Below are positions 32,463-43,357 of a stretch of 64,000 nucleotides of DNA, one piece after another. Origin of the DNA: Hyposmocoma kahamanoa (taxonomy: Eukaryota > Arthropoda > Insecta > Lepidoptera > Cosmopterigidae). Each line of letters starts with the position of its first letter. The first letter of the stretch is position 1. The notes below the pieces were generated by a model that was not told the DNA's origin, ran no database searches, and was given only the letters and a program-made list of their open reading frames with translations. The stretch covers positions 240,070 through 304,069 of the forward strand of contig NW_020653719.1 in NCBI RefSeq assembly GCF_003589595.1, read 5' to 3'. Position numbers and translations under genes: made by a program.

Positions 32463-34466
32463 GTATTGTATTGTATTGTATTGTATTCATTTATTGACTC
32501 ATGTACATAGTCAGGTGTTACAATGTTTACAGGCATTACGACTAGAGTAGTACATGACCCTGAATAGGGCACTGCAAGTTAATTTATATAGTAAAAAACA
32601 TTTTAAAGTAGTATTGATAAACGAGAAAACAAACTTGTCAATTTATTTAGCAGGTCAAGAGGATATAATATGCATATAAGTCAAGGATTTTTCAGAAATG
32701 ACATGTAATTAAACTCATGTAAAGTAAACTCAATATCAATTAATTATTAGGTAAGCATTTCTAGCTTGATTCGTTACGTTAAATTAGTATGTGAATGTCA
32801 CACACATTATTTATATTATTTAATACTTTATGTAGTAGTCAATTGTATAATAATTTTTATCCATTAAATATTTTTTTAAACTTTTAAAGAACAGATCGTC
32901 ATTTGGTTCATTTTTTATGTCAGTAGGTATTTTGTTATATATTTTTATTGCACGGTAATAAGGACTGTTTTTGTACATTTCTAATTTTGGTTTGGGGAGT
33001 TCCAGTTGATAATTTCTTCTCAAACTCTTTATATGTTTGAATTCTTGTATATGCTTCCTAATATATGATGCTGATTCAAGGATATATAGCGAGGGGAAAG
33101 TAAGTAGCTTTTCTTTAATAAAATACGGTCGACAGCTAACTTGGGGGCCTAAATTCATAAGTATTCGTATGCATTTCTTTTGCATTACGAAAATATCTGC
33201 TTTGTTTATGCTGCTACCCCACAACATGATACCGTATTTCAGCCATGCGTAGGCGTAGGCATAATAGGCCGTAAGTGCCGCTTTATAATTTGAGTTGGTT
33301 TTTAAAAGTGCCAAAGCGTAGGTGAATGAAGATAACTTAGATTTTAACAATTCAGTGTGCGTTTTCCAATTTAAATGTGAATCGATGTTCACACCTAACA
33401 AATTAAAGTTTTCCACTTCCGCAATATTTAACGTATTAATTACTGTTTTAAGGTCTAATTTTCTTTTTTGATGTGGCCTGAATTGTATGAGTCTAGATTT
33501 TTTTAGGTTGATATTGAGGTTGTGGTCCAATAGCCAATTTTTAACCGAATTAAAGGAATTTAAAATATTATGAATACTGTCACGGTCATCTTTACACTTA
33601 AATAGTAATGATATGTCATCAGCGTACATAACACACAGAGTGTTCAAGGCTTCTGGTAGGTCATTTATGTAAATAACAAACAATATGCAACCTAAAACAC
33701 TGCCTTGGGGTATGGAATGATTTATAGTTTTTGTTCTTGATTTTACTCTGTCGATTGAATTCGTGTCCTTATCCCAATATTCAATTTCAACATATTGCTG
33801 TCTATTAAGTAGGTAGGATTGGAACCATCTAAACACTTTTCCTCGGATGCCGATATTATGTAGTTTCTGCAATAACATTTTATGAGATACCATGTCGTAG
33901 GCTTTGGACATATCGAGCAATAGCCCTACTGCCCAGTGACCATCATTTATATAGTTGTAAGCTTCCTGTATATATTTAATTACCGCAAGTGTTGTTGAAC
34001 GTTTTTTACGAAAACCGAATTGATTATTATTTAGTAATTTGTATTTATCTAAAAACTGAGTTAATCTGTTAGCCATTACTTTCTCAATTATTTTTGATAT
34101 GACCGGTAATAGTGCAATAGGCCTGTATTGACTGACATCATCATTTTTACCGCTTTTTTTAAATATTGGTTTGATTTTTGCTACTTTGAGCTTTGACGGA
34201 TAACACTCTTCATCAAACGATTGGTTTATTAATGATGTTATTGGCCCGGATAGTTCATTAGCACAGGTTTTAATTAGTGCGGCGGTTATTTCGTCTGCCC
34301 CGTAACTGTATTTATTTGGCATAGTTTTTATTATCGCGATAACTTCGCGTTCGGTAGCAGGTTGTAGATAAATAGAATTTAGGACCGGTTTAGCGGGCGG
34401 CTCTAGAGGTCGCTGGCCGGAGACCGGTATGTACATGTTTGTAAAAACTTTGTTGTTGAACAATGT
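32463..34466 (-). mobile_element. Non-LTR retrotransposon, 5'-truncated
   Basis: The element has the reverse transcriptase ORF (32820-34463), a 3' untranslated region of about 350 bp with an AATAAA signal (32490-32495 complemented), and a tail of about five AATAC units (32463-32487). The endonuclease domain and any first ORF are missing, and stop codons lie immediately upstream of the frame, so the 5' end of the insertion is placed near 34466. The simple-repeat tail and the RT motifs fit the jockey/CR1 group; the exact clade is not certain. No clear target duplication was found. Confidence 0.85.
32820..34463 (-). CDS. LINE reverse transcriptase (5'-truncated ORF2, 547 codons)
   Basis: The product is the reverse transcriptase that copies a non-LTR element into DNA at its target site by target-primed reverse transcription. 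In order one sees a thumb-proximal start, KIKPIFKKSGKNDDVSQYRP (about residues 96-115), NNNQFGFRKKRSTTLA (about 145-160), motif A LLLDMSKAYD (182-190 with the catalytic Asp), motif B IPQGSVLGC (251-259), and motif C YADD (280-283). The C-terminal part has the connection-like region and a Cys-poor tail with no zinc knuckle seen. The frame has no internal stop or frameshift, unlike every other relic here. The first codon is TTG and the N-terminal endonuclease is absent, so this is a truncated gene and not a complete one. A plus-strand frame at 33037 is a shadow. Confidence 0.9.
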   Translation of the reverse strand: MFNNKVFTNMYIPVSGQRPLEPPAKPVLNSIYLQPATEREVIAIIKTMPNKYSYGADEITAALIKTCANELSGPITSLINQSFDEECYPSKLKVAKIKPIFKKSGKNDDVSQYRPIALLPVISKIIEKVMANRLTQFLDKYKLLNNNQFGFRKKRSTTLAVIKYIQEAYNYINDGHWAVGLLLDMSKAYDMVSHKMLLQKLHNIGIRGKVFRWFQSYLLNRQQYVEIEYWDKDTNSIDRVKSRTKTINHSIPQGSVLGCILFVIYINDLPEALNTLCVMYADDISLLFKCKDDRDSIHNILNSFNSVKNWLLDHNLNINLKKSRLIQFRPHQKRKLDLKTVINTLNIAEVENFNLLGVNIDSHLNWKTHTELLKSKLSSFTYALALLKTNSNYKAALTAYYAYAYAWLKYGIMLWGSSINKADIFVMQKKCIRILMNLGPQVSCRPYFIKEKLLTFPSLYILESASYIRKHIQEFKHIKSLRRNYQLELPKPKLEMYKNSPYYRAIKIYNKIPTDIKNEPNDDLFFKSLKKYLMDKNYYTIDYYIKY

Positions 34467-34663
34467 CTATACGCCTCATAGGTTGAAATAATATTATATT
34501 GAAGTGTTCCAATTCACCATTAACCGATTAAGCTAGCCCTTGATTACAAACCGAGGAAAACTTTTTCTTCGATATATAGATATATATTTATATTATCGAT
34601 ATCGGATTACCGCGTATTTTTAAATAATTTAATTGATAATGAATTTAATTTTAATTTATATAT
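34467..34663. other. AT-rich flank of the LINE
   Basis: No feature was recognised except TATATA-type runs. Confidence 0.3.
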
Positions 34664-34990
34664 ATAATAATAATCCGCGACTGACGCCAACCGAGTAAAA
34701 GCGGGCGGACAAACGCGTGGACACCATTGGCTGGGCGCCGGCGAGCGCTTTGATTTGTGCAGAAAAACCGACACCGCTTCGAGTGAAACAAGTGGTCGCG
34801 CGCCAAGTGAGCCCTATACATGTTGGCGCTCGCCTTCATTCGGCTAGCTAGGCGAGCGACACCGAGCGAAGGCAAGGCAAGGTAAATAGGCTGCCTACAC
34901 GTTGGTATTGGCCATCACTCGCCTAAGCTCGGCCAACATGTATTACGGGCGGGAGACACCGGGGCACGGCGTCGAGTATTTTTTCCCGGT
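34664..34990. repeat. GC-rich element-like block
   Basis: This is a sharply GC-rich island in AT-rich DNA with internal repeats: ACATGTTGGCGCTCGCC at about 34818 is echoed by CACGTTGGTATTGGCC at about 34899 and GGCCAACATGTATTACGGGC at about 34930. Such blocks are typical of non-autonomous lepidopteran DNA elements. Clean ends were not found; its right edge meets a family D SINE. Confidence 0.4.
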
Positions 34991-35022
34991 TCCAACATGG
35001 TTCCAACCCGGCCCGATCGAGC

Positions 35023-35262
35023 AATAACGCACACATTCATAAGCTCCGCACTAGGAAAACCCAATATCGCGGGTGTTATGGACACACACATAGACAACCA
35101 CAAATTTCACCCAACCTCACGAAGAAATAAATGTAGGCCATATCAATATTTCTCCCAGTCTGGGCATCGGCCAGAAAATTGATACGCAAAGGTCCTAGGT
35201 TATCGAACCTAGGACCTTTGCGTGGTATTCGAGCACGGTAACCGTTCGGCCACGGGGGCAGT
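35023..35262 (-). repeat. tRNA-derived SINE, family D, copy 3 (with internal hairpin)
   Basis: The tail and body match the family; the head, read on the minus strand, includes CGAACGGTTACCGTG. The box B region is duplicated in inverted orientation, giving a perfect 18 bp stem with a 4 bp loop at 35184-35223 (ACGCAAAGGTCCTAGGTT, loop ATCG, complement). Confidence 0.8.
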
Positions 35263-35412
35263 TAAACGTGTCTATATAATAACATATTTATTGTAATAGG
35301 CTGATTATTTTCTTTAATAAATAAAGAAGCACTTATAAATCTAAGTACTTATAACTAGATAGCACAAAGGGTATCATTAAAGTTACATCATATATAAATA
35401 GAAACATTTAGC
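35263..35412. other. Short AT-rich spacer
   Basis: Nothing recognisable. Confidence 0.3.
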
Positions 35413-35713
35413 AGCAGTAGAGCTCCTTTTGAAAGAGTTCGTTCAAGGAAGCACTGCCACCTTAGCTGTTTCTGCCGCCAAGCAGTAATGTTAGCATTAT
35501 TGCATTCTGGTTTAGAAGGGTGTTAGTGCAAGTGAAATTACAGGCACATGGAACTTGTCAGCTTCTGTCTCAGGGTGACGGGCGCAGTGGTATCGCCCCT
35601 CAGATCTTTGCGATTTAAAGCTCTGAGTGGCACTGCAACTGTTATGGACAGGAGTGTAGCTTACTATCAGGCGCACAACTTATTCGTCCCGTCACTTGAT
35701 ATTATAAAAAAAA
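35413..35713 (+). repeat. Family A repeat, copy 10 (full length)
   Basis: This is one of the best copies: AGCAGTAGAGCTCC, GTTTCTGCCGCCAAGCAGTA, GGGTGACGGGCGCAGTGG, CAACTGTTATGGACAGGAGT and CCCGTCACTTGATATTATAA then an A run. It can serve as the reference copy for the family. Confidence 0.85.
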
Positions 35714-36050
35714 CATAAGTAGACGGTAATGCAACCATATATATTTTTGTATATTTCGAGCTGTTCTTCGCCGGCACTCTGCACTACTATTGGATAAAAT
35801 ATCGCCCCACGTAAATGTAGCGCTTCTATCTGTCCCCTTGAACAATGTCGTACCAGTTTCTCGAGTCGACAATTCTAAGCTTTGAGCTCAAGACTTTACA
35901 ATAAAATCAATAAAACTGTGAACATTTCATTTCAAGCAAATTCGACATTGTAGAAAAATTTGAGGTAACGCACGCTTGACTATGAACACCTTATGTTAAA
36001 CCTATGTTAAACCTGTGTTAATTTATTGTCATTTTATATACACACATCAG
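35714..36050. other. Gene-free interval
   Basis: Nothing recognisable. Confidence 0.35.
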
Positions 36051-36242
36051 AAGTGTCTAGGGATCACGTTGTTTGCCAAGTACTGAAAATCAGAAATATT
36101 TTTGATTTTTTTTAACATTGATGGACTTTTTTGGTTAAAAACTTTATAATTTGAAAATTAAATTGACCAAAAAATTTATTTTACTAAAATCACTAAAAAA
36201 TGTCTGATTTTCAGTAATTAGCAAAAACGTGACTAGATACTT
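36051..36242. mobile_element. Palindromic MITE, about 190 bp
   Basis: The left end AAGTGTCTAGGGATCACG and TACTGAAAATCAGAAAT are answered on the complement of the right end by AAGTATCTAGTCACG and TACTGAAAATCAGACAT. The inverted ends extend over about 55 bp each. There is no coding capacity. Only one copy is seen in the window. Confidence 0.65.
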
Positions 36243-36529
36243 TTGTTAAAAATAAAATTATTAGCTTCAAATCGTAAGCAAAAACAATACCTCGTTTATG
36301 ATTTTGAATTCTTATGCCGTGTTTGGAGAATCCCCAAGGACTTTTACTCACTTCAGAGGTTAGAAACTTATATGACTGTGGTGTTCGAGTATGATGTTTT
36401 TGTAATACATGGAGTAACCTATTTTGGTGTTATGTACGATATATAGTACATTATTGCAGAGGCAGAGAAGTAAGGAATTGCTGGACAAGTATGAATTACA
36501 AGAACGAGCGGCAGCGAGGCCTTGTAATA
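36243..36529. other. Gene-free interval
   Basis: A 67-codon frame (36243-36446) is unrecognised. Confidence 0.3.
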
Positions 36530-37418
36530 GGGGTTTAAATATGAAATTGCCGATTTATTTTACTGGCCATTTTAAATTAAAATTAAACCTGTATGGTGTC
36601 CGATTTCAGAGTGAAACGTTTTTCACACGAAAAGTAAAACATGCTTAACTTAAAAAACATGATATTTGATTGTTCGACTTTCAATTGTTTTTACATTCAG
36701 CTTTTAACGTGAAGACAGATACAGCGAAAATCTGAGTACCTAATTTTCGAATACGAATTTCCACATGGAGTTAACGTAGCAGAAACTGTCAATGCTGTAT
36801 TTGGAGAGGATACGGCATACGCAAATACGGCAAACGCCGGCAATACGGCAAATTACGATTTGAAGAAAGAACCACGAGGAAGACCAGTCACAAATGTAAA
36901 TAACGTTGAATTGAAGGTAATGATGGAAGCCGATCCGTATCAAACTACCACGAAACGTCATGGTTTAATGTTAGCATACCCACAATATGACATATGGCGT
37001 TTGAATAATGACGACGGAACTCGCAGCAAAACAGCTTCACCGTTATTGCTCTATGGTAACGCAACACCTCACACTGCTTGAGAAACAGTTTTACTACTAC
37101 AAGACCTGCAGATATAAATTATCCATCATCCTACATATTCGTCGGACCTCGCCCCGACCGACTACCATTTTTTCCCGGAATTTGATTTTTTTTTGTATGG
37201 AAATAAAATTCCCTGGAAGCAATACAAAAATCCCTTCACACAGCTGTGGAGTCCAGGTCTCCAGACTTCTATCGCAAAGGTTTAAATGACCTTCCGATTA
37301 CATGGCAAAAATGTATAGACAACAAGGGAAAAAACTTTGATTAAACAAATATATTTAATCATAAAAAAAAATTGTTTTAATTTTTCAGTGCGAAACGGCA
37401 ATTTCATACTTTAACCCC
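36530..37418 (+). mobile_element. Internally deleted mariner, second lineage
   Basis: The left end GGGGTTTAAATATGAAATTG is inverted in the right end (CAATTTCATACTTTAACCCC), and TA flanks both ends (36528-36529 and 37419-37420). At 889 bp it is shorter than the usual 1.3 kb. The transposase relic it carries belongs to the cecropia-like mariner group I recall from moths, and is distinct from the mariner copies at 9119 and 61922. Confidence 0.85.
36765..37335 (+). pseudogene. mariner transposase relic (deleted)
   Basis: The reading, with frame changes, gives a KKEPRGRPVTNVNN segment followed by ELKVMMEADPYQTT, which is the N-terminal DNA-binding region of cecropia-like mariners. It then jumps to SPLLLYGNATPHTA, where the usual HDNARPHTA motif has Gly in place of the second catalytic Asp. 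In another frame SSDLAPTDYHFFP carries the third catalytic Asp. The part that would hold the first catalytic Asp is deleted. It is not functional. Confidence 0.8.
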
Positions 37419-37420
37419 TA

Positions 37421-38343
37421 ATATTAATACGAGTCAAGCAATCTGCGTTCCCGCCGAGGCATGTACAGAGGTTTTCTCAAACAATGTGAGGAAATAATAA
37501 AAGACTAAAGAGAGGAAGACGTACAATAGAAAAAGTAAAAAAATATTATTTAACATTAAAATTTATATATACAATACAATTGCTAAAAGAAAATGTTATT
37601 GTTTTTCTAGGCACATTAATAGCAGTCTGCAGAACTTTCGTTATTGCTCTTCTCACTAGCACTCATTTACGCGACCAAAATACAAAATCGACGACAAAAC
37701 AAAAGAATACATACCAAAACACTTTAGTTTAAATGTTACCGTCATTTTCTTTTTTTTTAAGTAAGCGGTACATGTAAGTACTTTTAATTCTCGCAGTTAT
37801 CAACACTGGGCAGTTACCTGTATGAGTTTTTCTTTTGCCTGTTTACATAGTTCATTATTAGTAGGTAGATTTAAAAGTTTAGGGAAGAAGACAGTAATGG
37901 ATTTTTATACTTACTTTGCAGGCCTTGGCCGGGAAGAAGTCGCATGGTCCATAAATGACAAAGTTTCCGTGTTCGTTTTTTGAACGCAATGCAAACATTT
38001 CCGAGCATGATCGAGAAAAATAATGTTACTTGGTGTAACGGGCTGGTGTCCGCAACTCGACGACAAGGCGCCTATTTTGCGTGTAATGTTTTTATTATTG
38101 TCTGATCCTTCGCAATTTCACAAAGATACACGTCTCAAAGCTTTGCTTTCATAGAGACGTTACAAACATATCAATATAATACATATTTTTTGTTATATAT
38201 GACAGGCACTCGACTCATAGGAGGACACAGTAGGAGCAGAAGAACAAAAAAAACGCTAATTAACTATAAGAGCACTTGTTGCATTTTATTTTTTTGTATG
38301 ATAAGCTAGGGTTCCCTCCTATGTTGTGTATATACCCAAGATT
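37421..38343. other. Gene-free stretch
   Basis: No recognisable gene or shared repeat was found. Confidence 0.4.
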
Positions 38344-38412
38344 CGTATAGAAGCTTTACGCTTCCATATTTATACTGTGGTGAACGGCTATGGAGTGGAA
38401 TTCTCTGCTTAC
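38344..38412 (+). pseudogene. LINE ORF2 C-terminal fragment (family B, plus)
   Basis: The plus strand reads EALRFHI, then GYGVEFSA where related copies have AMEWNSL. This matches the family B relics and is inverted relative to the larger fragment that follows at 38493. Confidence 0.5.
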
Positions 38413-38492
38413 ACATTCATTGCAAATACGTAACGGTGCAGGTTAATTACAAAACAAAAATATTTTTTTATGTTTAAAATAAGTGCGGATTT

Positions 38493-38745
38493 GAACTCCA
38501 TCTCACCTGATGGAAAGTGACGATGAGGTCAAAGATGGAGCATGCACACGTAATTAATGCCAATACACACTCGCCCTAAAAAGGTTCAAGTAATGGCGTT
38601 CAGGGAATAACTCTGCAGGAATTACACTCCATAGCTGTTCGCCATATATATGTGGAAGCGTAACGTTTCGTGCCAATATATGGAATATTCACAACGTAAG
38701 GGTGTAATACGGGAACCTAGGTTCAAACTAGATGACTAGATTGGT
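38493..38745 (-). pseudogene. LINE ORF2 C-terminal relic (family B, minus)
   Basis: On the minus strand with frameshifts one sees the LRFHI-equivalent region, AMECN (for AMEWN), FRASVYWH and VHAPSLTSSSLSIR before a stop. The C-terminal end and the following bases match the relics at 7336 and 56893. It is decayed. Confidence 0.65.
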
Positions 38746-39659
38746 CACGAAAACGGTTGCATAGTAGCGTGTTATAATAAATAACCATCTTAGAAGTACA
38801 TTTCTGTTTTAAATAAATTCATATAGGATCCATAAAATAGTTATCAGTAAATAATATACCTGAAAATTCCTCAGCGATTCGTACTCTGGTCTGACCACCG
38901 ATGACTACTGTAACTGGTTCCGACCATGTACCACGGCCACCTGATAAGTTGTCTATTAAATAAGATAGGTGGGTACTTTTATTTTTTATAATCATTATAC
39001 TTTATATTATAACAATATTTAGTCGAACCTTCCGGTTCCTTCTTGTTGGAGAGTAACACAAATACGGTTGCATAGCAACGTGTTCTAATGAATGACCATC
39101 TTAGATGTTTTTGATATTTACATAAATTTACATAGGATCCGTAAAAAGACATTTTACATATATACATCTAGTATTTGTTTGTATGTATGTATCCAAGGAT
39201 TCTCGAGGGCAAATTAAATTATTGATAAATAAGCCTTTCAAAGCGCATCGTTAAACCGTTTGATTACAAAGGCCAGCTGAGTTCTCGGGTAAAAATAAAT
39301 TAAAACGGTCGCTATGATGAATGTGGGATGAAAACGTATACATTATTATGCATATACATTATTTTATACATTTAGGTGGTCATCGAAAATTAAATGAAAC
39401 AATTTATTTCAGACACACTTATATTTTTATATAAAAAAAACTCTATACCCTGTTCTGCAAAATGTTATTTGTGTAGTTACTAAATATTATATCATTATGG
39501 TCTGCTTATTCGCTTCCGCTGTGTTCGTTACAGCGGTCTCCTGAACGATAACTGAAACGCATATGGAAGTTCTCATCAATAGGGATCATATGTGCACAGG
39601 GTAGCTGCTACACTGTAAGGGGTTCTATTCATTTGCCTGCCGGCTCTAGGTCACCATAG
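38746..39659. other. Gene-free stretch with a local duplication
   Basis: The words GGTTGCATAGTAGCGTGTT (about 38755) and GGTTGCATAGCAACGTGTT (about 39065), each followed by AATGACCATCTTAGA-like sequence and CATAGGATCCRTAAAA, mark a direct repeat of about 100 bp spaced 310 bp apart. No gene was recognised. Confidence 0.45.
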
Positions 39660-39950
39660 TATTTTATTTTAGTTGGAATTACACATATGTGCTAAGTTTT
39701 ATTGAAATCGATTAACGGGAAGTGAGTGAAATTTAATAAACCGGCTTTATTCCCTAATTTACCACCCTTACAGATAGAATACTTTTTCAAATTTGAATGG
39801 AACGACTACCGCCTTTTCAACAAAAAAGAATCATCGAGATTGATTCATAAATATCGGAGTAATCGAGTAATATACACACAAAAAAATCAGCCAAATTGAG
39901 AACCACCTTCATTTTTGAAGTTGTTCGAAAATAGCTAATTTTACTGGCCG
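39660..39950. repeat. Family J dispersed repeat, copy 2
   Basis: The segment contains AAGTTTTATTGAAATCGATT, CACCCTTACAGATAGAATA, AAAAGAATCATCGAGATTGA and CAAATTGAGAACCACCTTC. It is matched by 49982-50195. The layout recalls lepidopteran repeats bearing a GAGGTTCTCAA-type end. Confidence 0.6.
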
Positions 39951-41019
39951 TGGCATAATAATAATACTTTAGAAAAACTTCAGCACATGATAGCCAAATA
40001 TATCATTCAAATCTTGCAAATAATTTTTGAGTTTACTACGCAAATGCATCGAAATACATTAACTACAATGCTCAAACAAGACATTGTATCGACGTGTCCC
40101 GATATAATGCACTATTACGATACTATCGCCACAACGACCGGGTTTTAATACCAATAAAGTTATTTCAAGTGTCCTCCACATTGCTATTGCGTTAGGGCGT
40201 TTTCTTACTAAACGGTACTGGCATCGACTATTCGGCAGTCGGACATGAGAAGATCGTGTCAGTACTGGTATCATTTACCTCCCGACCGTGATGTAAGAAG
40301 ATCAGTCTAAGGTTAAGGTTTAAATAACTTGTTCCAAAATCCAAGGTCCAAAGTTCCAAGATCCAAGACACTATCTTGGTTTGGGGTGTCATTTTCGAAT
40401 ATCTATAATACTTATTTGAATGTTAACCTATACCTACACTCTAGTACCAGTTTATTTAAAAAATTAAGTGGTAAGTTAGTTTAAGTATCGAGCCTGTTAA
40501 CTCATCCTTAAGTGGTTAAACCACTAAGTCTAGAGACAAAGAAGAGTCGTTTCGTGTAAAAATAAAAACTTGAAAGTCAGAGATCAGATTTCTTTTTCTA
40601 CGTGAACACTAGACTGGCTTTCGTTATGCTTTGGGCGTGACAAATCCGTGCAAATGTTTGGGCGCTTATATCGATGTCGTCTAGGCGTCGTGTCGGCTAG
40701 TTTGGAAGCGCCCTTATGATCATTTTATAATGGTTATAGGATGATAGGTACGTTATAGGTGCTTTACTTTTATGTTTTAACTAGTTTATAGTTGTTTGTT
40801 GTTTGAATTGCAGTCTGTAGCAGACTTCGCAAAGTTTATGATGATGTCATTTGTTGCGCACATGCTCGAAAGCAGATTAAAGCTAATAAATAACTTTGAA
40901 AAACTTATTCCTTTTTGAAACACAAAATATATAGGTTTTATAGCAAAAAGCACATGTCCATAAACAATGCTTTGCTGGTTCCTACACTGACGTTTGTAAG
41001 TGAAAGTTGGGTACCTATG
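39951..41019. other. Gene-free stretch
   Basis: A 71-codon minus-strand frame (40059-40274) is unrecognised. No other feature was found. Confidence 0.4.
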
Positions 41020-41267
41020 ACTTTTTCCATCCTCTACGCCTATAACAGAAGAAGCTTGGAAGTAGAATTAATGCAGAGGAGATGAGATCTTTGAGGAAAA
41101 TTTGCGGAATAATGTTGAGTGAAAGAGTGAAGACTTTAATAATACGTGAAAGATGTGCCTTTAAAGAGGATGTGGGTACTAGAATAGATAAATTAATGTT
41201 GAGGGGTTTGGGCATCGTTGTGGCACAAGGACGTGAGCTTATGTTTCAGGTTTTAGAATTACGATAA
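41020..41267 (+). pseudogene. Non-LTR RT C-terminal fragment
   Basis: The plus-strand frame reads EMRSLRKICGIMLSERVKT, then RERCAFKEDVGTRIDKLMLR and GLG, ending at a stop near 41267. The order MRSLR-CG-RERC-LKEDV-TRI-MLRWFGH is a recurrent C-terminal pattern in LINE reverse transcriptases of Lepidoptera that I recall; here the LRWFGH core is decayed to LRGLGI. The upstream 50 bp are frameshifted. The rest of the element is missing. Confidence 0.65.
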
Positions 41268-41270
41268 AAA

Positions 41271-42823
41271 TGTGACGACAGATAATCGCAGCTTCAAACA
41301 ATCTGTCGTGTCGTGGCGGCTACCGTGGACCGATGAGTTGTCGTCACGATCCAGTGGGAACAGCTAAACCCGACATTCGTTTAACGACATAATAGTCGTG
41401 ATATGGGAACAGGCTAGTTGCGATAGTCGTCCAACGATGAATAAAACGTTACGACATAATGAGTGCGTACCCATTATGTCGCCCTTATTCTTTTAGTTTA
41501 AGGTAGGAAATCTCTTTGAAAGTTTCACCCTGAGACACCATGTTCAGAAGACTGGCAATGTTTCTCATTTGTATAGTTAAAACAAAATCAAATTATTATC
41601 ATTAACTCCGAAATGTAGCTGTAACATGAACGAGTTACACATGACGCGCATATTTATCTTGTCATATGACAGACAGTGGAGTGGTACGTGTGACATCTGA
41701 ATCGGGGACTGATGGTCCCGTCTGACTCACCCCAGTCGCATTTAACGTTATGTACAGCTAGCAAAGAAACTAACGGTCCAATCAGAGATAACAAACCTAT
41801 GTGAGGTCAAGTTTTTACGCTGCTTACTGTACGTTGCTTTAACAAATTATACATAAGTTATAAAAAATACAGAAATGTTCAGAAGTTAACACGTTATCCC
41901 TTTCAATTTTACCGTTATATTACATGTATTACAACCGTAAAGTAAAGTTTATACCTTGCTTCGTGCATTTATTATCCGCACGCTTGGTGTAATAAGGTCA
42001 CATCTGGAAAAACACAACTTTTCAGGAGAGATGTTCTTAGATTCCGTGAACTAAATTAGTCGATTACTTTTTTATGCTTAAATAGAGTTGTAAAATTTAG
42101 TTCGTGTGTTTTTTATGATTTTTATGTGATGTAATGTATAAAGAATACTTTTGGCCTATGACTACATGTCGCTTTATTATACTTAATTGTACAGTAAGTA
42201 GTTCTATAAAATTCCGTAGTAAATTTCCTCTAAAGCACTATCCATTATAAATAGTCCATAAAATCCACTTTTGGATGACCTTTCCTAGTGAACGCAACAT
42301 AAACCGTTCATAGATCGCAGTAAGTCCTTCATCACTTTAGATAAATAATAATAACAACTCTACATTTTACAAGTATACAACTTTACGGAATGCAGGTGTA
42401 ATACCATAGGAAATAAGTGCTTAAAACTCTTTTGAAACTCTTGAATGAAAGTGGCTAACGAACTCACGCGAATATTTTACATTTTATGTCTATGGCAGTT
42501 CATAAAAAGTAGGTTAGTATATTACTTTTGCAATTGTTTTCCATTTCATTGTGTGTTCAGTAGTACGGGAATATAGCTAGAGACTGGCATGAGTTAGTGC
42601 GCGACAGATGGTTTCGGAACGCATTCCAGTTGGACATTTCGACCGGAATAGATATACCAGTTTAAAATGACACGCGCTTTTTATGTAATGTCACCTCAGG
42701 GTGTCTCTTTGTTGTTTATTCTCATGATTTATTTAATATTAATAAATAATAACACGTCTGTTTAAATGAAGATTTAAAGACTTATATTTAGTAGTGAAAA
42801 CTTAAAGTATAAAACGAGTTATA
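41271..42823. other. Gene-free stretch, part repeat-like
   Basis: The part at 41280-41490 is GC-richer with many CGAC/GTCG words and a 10 bp stem (CGACATAATG ... CATTATGTCG at 41449-41478); it looks like a non-autonomous element but ends were not defined. The rest shows nothing recognisable. Confidence 0.35.
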
Positions 42824-43170
42824 TCAACCCATTTATACGTCCCACTGCTCGGCACGGGTCTTCTCTAAAGCAAGAGTTTAGGTCATAGTCCGCCACGCTG
42901 TGCCCTCACTAGTTCTGTTGTATAGTTCTGTTGATAGAACTGCTGGTATTTTCCTTCAGTTAACAGAACAATGCGGGTTGGGGACTTAATACGTTTTCTG
43001 AGGGTAGTGAACCTTCTTCGACTTGCAGGTTTCACCGAAAAGCTCATGGTACATTTCAAATTAAATTTTGCACACAAATTCTGAGAAACTCAGAGGCGCG
43101 AGCCCGAATTCGAACTCACGGCCTCTGCTTGAAAGGCTGTAGGTCAAACTACTAAGCTACTACAGCTCCA
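42824..43170 (-). repeat. tRNA-derived SINE, family E, copy 2
   Basis: Read on the minus strand, the head includes GCCTTTCAAGCAGAGGCCGT and GAGTTCGAATTCGGGCTCG (box B-like), and the body AATTTGAAATGTACCATGAG, GAAGGTTCACTACC and the end CGAGCAGTGGGACGTATAAA. An internal part near 42900-42980 is rearranged relative to copy 1 and contains a small palindrome (TTCTGTTGATAGAAC). Confidence 0.75.
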
Positions 43171-43200
43171 AATCAAATAAAAAGTCTAGCAATAATATAC
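43171..43200. other. Short spacer between two SINEs
   Basis: Nothing recognisable. Confidence 0.2.
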
Positions 43201-43357
43201 AGAGGTCTCAGGTTCGATTCCCGGGCCGGGAGAAATGTTTGTATGGCTTACATTTATTTCTCTCGTGAGTTTGGGTGTAATTTGTGGTTGTCTATGTGTG
43301 TGCCCATGGCACCCGCGACACAGGGTTTCCCTAGTGCGGGGCTATGTTGAGTGTTAT
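43201..43357 (+). repeat. tRNA-derived SINE, family D, copy 4 (5'-truncated)
   Basis: The copy starts inside the tRNA-like head at AGAGGTCTCAGGTTCGATTC (box B) and runs to CTAGTGCGGGGCTATGTTGA. The box A part is missing. Confidence 0.8.
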
